Part shown: positions 29,441-35,528 of the stretch, one piece after another
Position numbering within the stretch: the stretch's first letter is position 1
How the letters are laid out: each line of letters opens with the position of its first letter
DNA from: an uncultured Dysgonomonas sp.
GTDB taxonomy: Bacteria > Bacteroidota > Bacteroidia > Bacteroidales > Dysgonomonadaceae
NCBI GenBank assembly: GCA_937995835.1
Contig: CALKIV010000051.1
Span: 1-35,528 of the forward strand
Reading direction: 5' to 3'
DNA length: 35,528 bases
Notes under the pieces: model-generated
Told to the model about the DNA's origin: nothing
The model's input: the letters and a program-made list of their open reading frames with translations, nothing else
The model's database searches: none
Position numbers and translations under genes: made by a program

Positions 29441-30951
29441 TGTTCTTTTCTTTTATATAGATAATAATATCTATCTGTATTATGCCAAGCGTAATATTCT
29501 TTAAATCGATCAACTATCTCATAGTTGTCTTGCAGAGCTTTTAGATTGAAAAAATATTCGGCATTTATTGTTCGCTCAGCTAAAACAACAAACATGGTTT
29601 TTCCTTCTTTTATATATTGAGTCTGTTCGTTTCTAAGTTCAGGATGTGCCTCATGAGGTAGATTTGGAGCCGTGAAATATTTAGTGTTAGGCATTACGTT
29701 GGCGTAGGTAAATAGTGCATTTGCATCATCGAAGCCTAGATTGACCAAACTTTTATCCTCCTCTTTCATTATTGTGGGTAGAAACTTTTCTACAACAGTG
29801 ATCCCTTTGTTTTTATTGTATTTTCCAAAGAAAGATTTTCTGTATATACTGCCACTGGTTGCTGTTAGTAGAGCGAGGACAATCACAAGCCATTGATGTT
29901 TCTTTATTGTGATATATTTTGAAATAAGTTTAGCAAAAATAATGAGTCCTCCAATAGCGAAAAGATAGTATGGAATGGAGTAGTAGTATACATAGCCGGC
30001 CATGAACACGATGGTGAAGATGGAAAGAAAAGATAAAGCAATGGCTATGCGGGCAATATTGTTTTTTAGGTATATCAATGGAAAAATGAATGCTCCAAGA
30101 AGGATAAAGGAGAACTCAATGGTTTCGAATCTCAACCGTTGATAAAAGCTAATTGCCACTTTGTGGATAATATCTTCAAATGTGCCTACTCTGAAACTGC
30201 TATTCAAGAAAAAGTAAGTATCGATGGCTTCGGATAGTATTCCTTTACTGATGAAATACAGGGCAAGAGGGCAAGCAACAGTTGCGCCACCAGCAACGAA
30301 AGAGAGTATATTTAATAATAAATTTTTGTATTCTTTCTTTAGAATAAGAATTAGTCCAATAGCAATCAGAGGAAATATCCAAAATGCAGTGAGTGGAAAT
30401 TTGGTGAAAAATGCTAATCCCCACATCACTCCATGCACATACATGTGAGAAAGTGCATGCTTGTCAGGGTTCCTGAAATAGCGAATAAAGAGATAGAAAC
30501 TGACAGTCATATAGGCAGTAATAAACTCTTCTGCAGAACCACCTTCAGAGGTGTGAGATAGGAGAATGAGTAAGAAAAATGCTGCAACGATAAGTGAATA
30601 GGTCTTGTCTAAGAACAGTCTAGCACAAAAATAAGCAGAAAAAGAGAGCGTGCTCCAGATCAATATCTGAATGAAAAATACTCCTAAAAAGCTATCGTTG
30701 GAAATTAGATAGCCTAGTCCATAAATGAAAAAAATGATGGGGCCTTTAGGGTCAAAAGACTCTGTGTATAAGCTTTGCCCGTTCATTATAGCTTTGCCGA
30801 TGTTGAAGTATAGGTTGACATCGGACCATTCTTGAATAGGATAGAAAGGTGACATTTTGGAGCAAAAGAATAGAATGACAATAGTATAAAAGAAGAGTAT
30901 TGTTAACTCTCTTTTATTCTGTTTTAATTCAGATATCATTTTTCTTAGCAT
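29437..30951 (-). CDS. GT39/ArnT-like integral membrane glycosyltransferase
   Basis: Predicted polytopic GT-C enzyme transferring a sugar from a polyprenyl-phosphate donor at the periplasmic face. 504 residues with about ten hydrophobic segments from residue 15 to about 360 and a soluble C-terminal domain. The first periplasmic loop has EWSDVNLYFNIGKAIMNGQ (41-59; Asp44 as candidate catalytic acid) and the FDPKGPIIFF motif (66-75), which matches the D/E...KGP pattern of this superfamily. Translation could also begin at Met5 (30939), which has as good a leader. It overlaps the downstream methyltransferase by 4 bp. Lipid A, protein or glycolipid acceptors are all possible; none can be chosen. 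Confidence 0.75.
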   Translation of the reverse strand: MLRKMISELKQNKRELTILFFYTIVILFFCSKMSPFYPIQEWSDVNLYFNIGKAIMNGQSLYTESFDPKGPIIFFIYGLGYLISNDSFLGVFFIQILIWSTLSFSAYFCARLFLDKTYSLIVAAFFLLILLSHTSEGGSAEEFITAYMTVSFYLFIRYFRNPDKHALSHMYVHGVMWGLAFFTKFPLTAFWIFPLIAIGLILILKKEYKNLLLNILSFVAGGATVACPLALYFISKGILSEAIDTYFFLNSSFRVGTFEDIIHKVAISFYQRLRFETIEFSFILLGAFIFPLIYLKNNIARIAIALSFLSIFTIVFMAGYVYYYSIPYYLFAIGGLIIFAKLISKYITIKKHQWLVIVLALLTATSGSIYRKSFFGKYNKNKGITVVEKFLPTIMKEEDKSLVNLGFDDANALFTYANVMPNTKYFTAPNLPHEAHPELRNEQTQYIKEGKTMFVVLAERTINAEYFFNLKALQDNYEIVDRFKEYYAWHNTDRYYYLYKRKEQ

Positions 30952-30973
30952 CTCACTTATCTTTCTTAGCCTA

Positions 30974-30981
30974 CAAAGTTA
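30974..30981 (-). promoter_or_regulatory. -7 box of the GT39-like operon
   Basis: The plus strand reads CAAAGTTA, i.e. TAACTTTG on the minus strand, 23 bp upstream of the start at 30951. It lies back to back with the rsmF-like promoter 8 bp away, so the two polymerases would compete for the same DNA. Confidence 0.5.
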
Positions 30982-30988
30982 AAATTAA

Positions 30989-31021
30989 TTTGAGTTATGT
31001 TGTTTGTTTGCTATAACTTTG
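30989..31021 (+). promoter_or_regulatory. Full -33/-7 promoter of the rsmF-like gene
   Basis: TTTG at 30989-30992, a 21-bp spacer, TAACTTTG at 31014-31021. Transcription would start near 31028, which rules out the TTG start at 31004 and supports ATG 31040. Confidence 0.65.
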
Positions 31022-31039
31022 TGTTACAAACAAAAAAAT

Positions 31040-32422
31040 ATGATCCAACTACCTAAAGATTTTATTGACCGCATGCAGCCTCTTTTAGGAGAGGAATGGG
31101 ATGCTTTTGTACAGGCGCTTGGAGAAGCTTCGCCTACTAGTATTAGAGTAAATCGGGAAAAAACTTCAAAAGACCTTTCGTTAGAAAAAGTGTTATGGTG
31201 TGATGACGGTTATTATTTGTCTGATCGACCTCAGTTTACATTCGACCCACAGTTGCATGCAGGGTTGTTTTATGTTCAAGAAGCATCTTCTATGTTTGTA
31301 GACTTTGCTCTTAAAGAATTAGTGAAAGGTGAGGTTAAATGTTTGGATCTTTGTGCAGCTCCTGGAGGTAAGTCTACAATAATAGCTAATCATATTGGAG
31401 ACGAAAGTTTGTTAGTATCCAATGAGATTATAAGATCGAGAGCAAATATTTTGTCAGAAAATTTGATGAAATGGGGAACCTCAAATTTTATGGTCAGCAA
31501 CAATAAACCGGATGATTTTTCTGATATTGAACATTATTTTGATTTGATGTTGATCGATGCACCTTGTTCGGGTGAGGGAATGTTTAGAAAAGATCCTCAG
31601 GCAATAGATGAGTGGTCAGTGGATAATGTGAAGCTGTGCGCTGCACGCCAAAAAGACATCATTAAGTCTGTTTGGGGAGCTTTGAAGTCCGATGGCTACT
31701 TGTTTTATAGTACATGTACTTATAACAGAGAAGAAAATGAGGATATCGTTTCTTGGATCTGTGACACTTATGAGGCAGAAGTTGTTTCCCTGCCTGTAAA
31801 AGAGGTATGGGGGATAAGTCGGTCTGAAATAAATGGAGGAGAAGTATATCATTTTTATCCTCATAAAACAAAAGGTGAAGGCTTCTTTTTTGCTGTAATA
31901 CAAAAGAAAGGATACAAAGTGGAAAAGCAGAATAAGAGCAAGAAAAATAGGCGAACAAAGGAAAATAAAGCAAATCAGTTTGAGGATAAAATGACTTTGT
32001 TGAATGCTGAAAATATTTCACTAATAGAAGATAAGGGTATGGTTTATGCTTTGCCAAAAGTATTGCAAGACGATTTTACCTTTTTAGAAAAACGATTAAA
32101 TGTAATACACAAAGGAGTAAATTTAGGTGAAATAAAAGGCCGTGATTTTATTCCTCATCAGTCATTGGCTTTAAGTAGAGCGCTTGATAGATCCAAGTTC
32201 TATAATCTGGAGGTGGATTGGTTGACAGCTATCTCTTATTTGAAAAAGGAGGCTCTGGTGTTGTCGGATGCTCCTAAGGGTATTTTGCTTTTGACTTATG
32301 GTGAATCGCCTCTTGGCTTTGTGAAGAATTTAGGAAATAGAGCCAATAATCTCTATCTCAATGAGTGGCGTATTAGGTCAGCCAATATCCCCGATGAAAT
32401 CGTGAGCATATTAGGGGTGTAG
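31040..32422 (+). CDS. RsmF/NOL1-NOP2-Sun family RNA cytosine-C5 methyltransferase
   Basis: Predicted SAM-dependent m5C methyltransferase of rRNA or tRNA. 460 residues from ATG 31040, preferred because the upstream TTG at 31004 lies within the promoter. Motifs are LDLCAAPGGKST (102-113, SAM site), IDAPCSGEGMFRKDP (172-186, Cys176) and FYSTCTYNREENE (222-234, catalytic Cys226). The C-terminal third (from about 310, after a Lys/Asn-rich linker) fits the RsmF-type extension ending in a PUA-like domain (GESPLGFVKNLGNRANNLYLNEWRIR). A long RsmF-like architecture makes 16S rRNA C1407 the likely target, though RsmB-like paralogues exist. Confidence 0.85.
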   Translation: MIQLPKDFIDRMQPLLGEEWDAFVQALGEASPTSIRVNREKTSKDLSLEKVLWCDDGYYLSDRPQFTFDPQLHAGLFYVQEASSMFVDFALKELVKGEVKCLDLCAAPGGKSTIIANHIGDESLLVSNEIIRSRANILSENLMKWGTSNFMVSNNKPDDFSDIEHYFDLMLIDAPCSGEGMFRKDPQAIDEWSVDNVKLCAARQKDIIKSVWGALKSDGYLFYSTCTYNREENEDIVSWICDTYEAEVVSLPVKEVWGISRSEINGGEVYHFYPHKTKGEGFFFAVIQKKGYKVEKQNKSKKNRRTKENKANQFEDKMTLLNAENISLIEDKGMVYALPKVLQDDFTFLEKRLNVIHKGVNLGEIKGRDFIPHQSLALSRALDRSKFYNLEVDWLTAISYLKKEALVLSDAPKGILLLTYGESPLGFVKNLGNRANNLYLNEWRIRSANIPDEIVSILGV

Positions 32423-32461
32423 TTTATGGGATAATGATTTCAAAAACTCATATTAAAGTGT

Positions 32462-32469
32462 TACTTTTG
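32462..32469 (+). promoter_or_regulatory. Candidate -7 box of the polysaccharide export cluster
   Basis: TACTTTTG fits TAnnTTTG; a TTTC 20 bp upstream (32438-32441) is one base from the -33 TTTG. The leader to the start at 32600 would be about 125 nt. Confidence 0.4.
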
Positions 32470-32474
32470 TAAGT

Positions 32475-32531
32475 CTTAAGAACTATGAAGCCCCCTTGAA
32501 TGTTAAAGAATAATAGGGAGAAGTGCTTAAG
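32475..32531 (+). promoter_or_regulatory. Possible structured leader before wzt
   Basis: CTTAAGAACT (32475-32484) can pair with AGTGCTTAAG (32522-32531), 9 of 10 positions, enclosing an inner CCCT / AGGG pairing (32493-32496 with 32515-32518). It lies in the presumed 5' untranslated region of the export cluster. No T run follows, so it is not a simple terminator. Confidence 0.3.
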
Positions 32532-32599
32532 CTGAAAAATATACACTAAATTTATAGAATTACATTAAGACTTCTTTTGAGAGGTTCAAAATATAGACT

Positions 32600-33874
32600 A
32601 TGTCGAATATCGCAATAAAATTTGAAAATATATCGAAACAATACCGATTAGGTGTTGTGGGCACAGGTACATTGAGTCACGACCTTAACCGATGGTGGCA
32701 TTTGGTTAGAGGGAAAGAAGATCCATATTTGCAAGTCGGTCAGGTGAATAATCGATCTTCAAAAGCAACTAGCGATTATGTATGGGCATTGAAGGATATT
32801 AACTTTGAGGTAGCTCAAGGTGACGTAGTTGGCATAATAGGCAAGAATGGAGCCGGTAAATCCACTTTGTTAAAACTCCTTTCTAGAGTAACCTCACCGA
32901 CTACAGGAAGCATTAAGGCAAGAGGTCGTATAGCCTCATTACTAGAGGTTGGAACAGGCTTTCACCCCGAATTAACAGGTCGTGAGAATATCTATATGAA
33001 TGGAGCGATTATGGGGATGACTAAAGCAGAGATAACACAAAAACTAGATGAGATAATAGATTTCGCTGGTGTGGAGATGTACATCGATACTCCTACCAAG
33101 CGCTATTCATCAGGAATGACGGTTCGTCTAGGTTTTGCTATTGCAGCCCATTTGGAGCCGGAAATCTTGGTCGTTGATGAGGTGCTAGCTGTTGGTGATG
33201 CTGAATTTCAAAAGAAGGCGATCGGAAAGATGCAAGATGTGTCAAAAGGAGAGGGGCGGACAGTGCTGTTTGTGAGTCATAATATGACAGCTGTAAAAGG
33301 GTTGTGTCATAATGGTGTGTGGTTAAAGGATGGCATGGTGCATCAAGTCGGTCAGATAAACGATGTCGTAGAAGACTATTTAAAAGAGAGCTTGCCATCA
33401 GATTTGACGATTGCTACAGACGTTGCTAGTCGTACAGATTATACAGGAGATGGTAGGTTGAAAGTACATAGCGTTACAACTAAACAAAATGGCGAAGTTA
33501 CTAATATTGTATTGAATACAAAACCTGTACAATTCGATATAGTAATAGAAAATCTTCATCACTTAAAAGGTGATCTCGAATTAGCAGGCAGAATAAGAGA
33601 TAAGGAAGAAACTTATATTCATTATTTTTCATCAAAATTGAAAGGAAAAGTATATAAGGTGGAGAATGAAGAATATTTTAATGTGTCAATTATCTTTGAA
33701 AGATTACCTCTTTTAGCAGGGGAATATACCTTGGGTTTTGAAATAAAGTTTCAAACAGAAATTGTGTATAATATAGAGCATGCTGTGAAGGTTAATATAG
33801 CTGATGACGATTTTTACAATTCAGGTATTGACTGGAATAGAGGACTTGTACTATTGGAGCAGAGTTGGAAATAA
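32600..33874 (+). CDS. Wzt-like polysaccharide ABC exporter ATPase
   Basis: Nucleotide-binding subunit of an ABC exporter that moves lipid-linked O-antigen-like polysaccharide across the inner membrane. 424 residues. Walker A GKNGAGKST (81-89), signature YSSGMTVRL (169-177), Walker B ILVVDE (189-194), His227 in VSHNM. The N-terminal ISKQYRLG and SLLEVGTGFHPELTGREN are hallmarks of the Wzt/TagH/KpsT branch. The C-terminal part (about 260-424) is the extra beta-rich domain seen in Wzt proteins that recognise the glycan terminus. The permease Wzm is not upstream, where rsmF lies, and must be downstream or elsewhere. The ATP-grasp gene follows 24 bp later. Confidence 0.9.
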   Translation: MSNIAIKFENISKQYRLGVVGTGTLSHDLNRWWHLVRGKEDPYLQVGQVNNRSSKATSDYVWALKDINFEVAQGDVVGIIGKNGAGKSTLLKLLSRVTSPTTGSIKARGRIASLLEVGTGFHPELTGRENIYMNGAIMGMTKAEITQKLDEIIDFAGVEMYIDTPTKRYSSGMTVRLGFAIAAHLEPEILVVDEVLAVGDAEFQKKAIGKMQDVSKGEGRTVLFVSHNMTAVKGLCHNGVWLKDGMVHQVGQINDVVEDYLKESLPSDLTIATDVASRTDYTGDGRLKVHSVTTKQNGEVTNIVLNTKPVQFDIVIENLHHLKGDLELAGRIRDKEETYIHYFSSKLKGKVYKVENEEYFNVSIIFERLPLLAGEYTLGFEIKFQTEIVYNIEHAVKVNIADDDFYNSGIDWNRGLVLLEQSWK

Positions 33875-33898
33875 TTAGAGCAGACAGAAGCAATTATT

Positions 33899-34813
33899 AT
33901 GGGAGTAAAATCTAAAATCTATAGCCTTTTTGAAAGAATAGGAAGAAAATTATTTAGACGTTATTATGCAGAGAAAGATTTGTATGATGCTTCGAGTAAA
34001 TATTTTCATGCTCGCACAGGAAAGTCGTTTTCATATAAACAAGTATCAAGTAAATCGAATATCACCGAAAAATTGTTTTGGTTACACCGATATTGGCAAC
34101 ATCCTTTAATAGTGCAATGTGCAGATAAATATAGGATGAGAGAGTATGTGAAGGAATGTGGTTTGGATCATATATTAGTCCCTTTGTTAGGTGCTTATGA
34201 TGATGCAAATGAAATAGATTTCGATGGATTGCCTAATCAGTTTGTTCTGAAATGTAATCATGGTTGTGGATACAATATAATTTGTACGGACAAGAGCAAG
34301 CTGGATATAGATGCAACTAAAAGAAAGTTGAATACATGGATGAAAGAGGTTTATGGACTTAATAGCTTTGAATTACATTATTCAAAGATTGAACCTAAAA
34401 TAGTTTGTGAAGAATATTTAGATTTTTCATATCCAGAAAATGCAATTGATTATAAAATTCATTGTATTAATGGAGAACCATATTGTTTTTTACTTTGTTT
34501 TGATAGAGACTATGTTAAAGGTGGAGTAGAGTTAGCTTCCTATTCAGTTGATTGGGAAAAAAAAGATTACCTGAAACAAGAGTCAATAAAGTCTGTTGCT
34601 AAGCCTGCAGAATTAGAGCAAATGCTAGAATATGCTAGAATATTATCAAAGCCATTTCCCTATGTCAGAGTTGATTTATATTATATAAATAAATCAGTTT
34701 TAGTTGGTGAGTTAACGTTTACACCAGCAGGGAGTATTATGGATTACTATAAAGATTCAACTCTTGAAGCAATGGGAGAGGCATTAAAGCTCCCTCGAAA
34801 ATATAGAAAATGA
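33899..34813 (+). CDS. TupA-like ATP-grasp protein
   Basis: Predicted ATP-dependent ligase of the TupA-like ATP-grasp family, members of which join amino-acid or peptide units and occur in surface-polysaccharide clusters. 304 residues. Motifs are FVLKCNHGCG (115-124, with the nucleotide-contacting Lys), EEYL (171-174), DYKIHCINGEP (184-194), VRVDLYY (256-262) and GELTFTPAGS (270-279, metal-side Glu). The basic N-terminus (KSKIYSLFERIGRKLFRRYY) may bind membrane or nucleic acid. Databases often label these proteins glycosyltransferase. Its stop overlaps the start of the next gene by 4 bp (ATGA), so the two are translationally coupled. A role in decorating the exported glycan is inferred. Confidence 0.78.
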   Translation: MGVKSKIYSLFERIGRKLFRRYYAEKDLYDASSKYFHARTGKSFSYKQVSSKSNITEKLFWLHRYWQHPLIVQCADKYRMREYVKECGLDHILVPLLGAYDDANEIDFDGLPNQFVLKCNHGCGYNIICTDKSKLDIDATKRKLNTWMKEVYGLNSFELHYSKIEPKIVCEEYLDFSYPENAIDYKIHCINGEPYCFLLCFDRDYVKGGVELASYSVDWEKKDYLKQESIKSVAKPAELEQMLEYARILSKPFPYVRVDLYYINKSVLVGELTFTPAGSIMDYYKDSTLEAMGEALKLPRKYRK

Positions 34814-35528
34814 GTTTAGCTCCTATCATTCTTTTTGTCTACAACAGACCTGAACATACACGAAAGACTTTAGAGGCTTTAGCTGATAATTTTTTAGCTG
34901 ATGTTTCCATCCTGTATGTCTATGCAGATGGACCCAAAAAGGATGCTGACGAATCTATGGTTGAGTCATTAAATAATACTAGGAGAATCATCAAAGAAAG
35001 ACAATGGTGTAAAGAAGTTGTAATAATTGAATCAGAGATAAATAAAGGGCTAGCGGACTCTATTGTAGAAGGAGTTACCTCTGTGATCAACAAACATGGT
35101 AAGGCGATTATATTAGAGGACGATATCGTAACTACTTCAGGTTTTTTGAAATATATGAATGATGCTTTGAATCTTTATGAAGAAGATAAAGAGGTGATGC
35201 ACATTAGTGGTTATTTACCTACAACAATGGGACAAGAAAAGTTGTCAGAAACTTTTTTTCTCCGTTATATGAACTGTTGGGGATGGGCAACGTGGAAGGA
35301 TAGATGGAGTCATCTTTCAACAGATTCCGAGTCTTTATACCAAACAGCGATCTCTCTTCCTGATATTGCTGAATTGGATTTTAAAGGAGAATTAAATCCT
35401 CACATACTAGAACAATTAGATAATAATCGAAAAGGAATAATGAAGACTTGGGCTGTGAAATGGTATTTATCCATTTTTATTCAAAAAGGACTTTGTCTTT
35501 ATCCACATAAGTCGCTAGTGAATAATAT
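34810..35528 (+). CDS. Glycosyltransferase, 3' end outside the window
   Basis: Partial: 239 codons visible, reading frame open to the window edge. The start ATG at 34810 overlaps the ATP-grasp stop by 4 bp. The N-terminus APIILFVYNRPEHTRKTLEAL is a GT-A (family 2-like) nucleotide-sugar motif; YADGPKKDAD and the metal-binding ILEDDIVTTSGFL (EDD at 103-105) follow, and NCWGWATWKDRW (156-166) is a motif I recall from a Bacteroidetes sugar-transferase group. It probably builds the polysaccharide exported via the Wzt-like ATPase. Donor and linkage unknown. Confidence 0.85.
   Translation, partial: MSLAPIILFVYNRPEHTRKTLEALADNFLADVSILYVYADGPKKDADESMVESLNNTRRIIKERQWCKEVVIIESEINKGLADSIVEGVTSVINKHGKAIILEDDIVTTSGFLKYMNDALNLYEEDKEVMHISGYLPTTMGQEKLSETFFLRYMNCWGWATWKDRWSHLSTDSESLYQTAISLPDIAELDFKGELNPHILEQLDNNRKGIMKTWAVKWYLSIFIQKGLCLYPHKSLVNN

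Noticed and set aside
31004..31039. TTG start of the rsmF-like gene
   Set aside because: The frame would begin within the -33/-7 promoter (30989-31021); ATG 31040 gives the usual N-terminus.
31662..32057. 131-codon open frame antisense to the rsmF-like gene
   Set aside because: No motif, and lies wholly within a strongly supported gene.
32485..32499. Micro-frame ATG-AAG-CCC-CCT-TGA inside the wzt leader loop, a possible leader peptide
   Set aside because: Four codons only, no ribosome site seen; easily chance. Left as part of the leader observation.

Overview
The window reads as core chromosome of a Bacteroidales bacterium close to Bacteroides. The evidence is: (i) Bacteroidetes-type promoters, with TAnnTTTG -7 boxes (TATCTTTG, TAACTTTG, TATATTTG) in front of many genes; (ii) lineage-typical genes (carboxynorspermidine decarboxylase, a type-II glutaminyl cyclase-like M28 lipoprotein, a DUF4827 lipoprotein, a FISUMP-type surface protein, diaminopimelate dehydrogenase); (iii) AT-rich DNA. 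I saw no insertion sequence, tRNA, rRNA, CRISPR array or phage gene.

Left part (1-10.9 kb). A 3' terminator hairpin of an off-window gene is followed by about 650 bp without a gene, rich in inverted repeats and carrying a promoter-like sequence. Next come a GH28 lipoprotein (-) and a lone family-2 glycosyltransferase (+), then gyrB, the glutaminyl cyclase-like gene with sufE, two unrelated L,D-transpeptidases, thiN on the opposite strand, nspC, and a 54-residue protein ended by a strong bidirectional terminator.

Middle (11-20.2 kb). A FISUMP-domain secreted protein (-) lies divergent from an apparent operon rpe-comEC-DHH phosphoesterase-DUF4827-glmM, closed by a terminator at 18.34 kb. A DUF2461 gene and diaminopimelate dehydrogenase follow.

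Right-middle (20.2-32.4 kb). A DKNYY-repeat protein precedes ispE, then a lytic transglycosylase with uvrA, tpx, an unrecognised exported protein, and prfA-pyrF. On the minus strand are a two-gene unit (GT39-like membrane transferase, then an RsmI-like methyltransferase). A divergent rsmF-like RNA methyltransferase follows on the plus strand.

Right edge (32.4-35.5 kb). A Wzt-like ABC exporter ATPase, a TupA-like ATP-grasp enzyme and a truncated glycosyltransferase form the start of what looks like a surface-polysaccharide cluster continuing beyond the window. It is preceded by a possible structured leader.

Several genes share a cell-envelope theme: meso-DAP synthesis (ddh), glucosamine-1-phosphate (glmM), m-DAP crosslinking (two L,D-transpeptidases), murein cleavage (lytic transglycosylase), isoprenoid precursor (ispE) and polysaccharide export. 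The best candidates for something undescribed are the gene-free segment at 225-630, a shared TGTTTTAAACA palindrome just upstream of two unrelated minus-strand genes, and the unfinished wzt/ATP-grasp/glycosyltransferase cluster.
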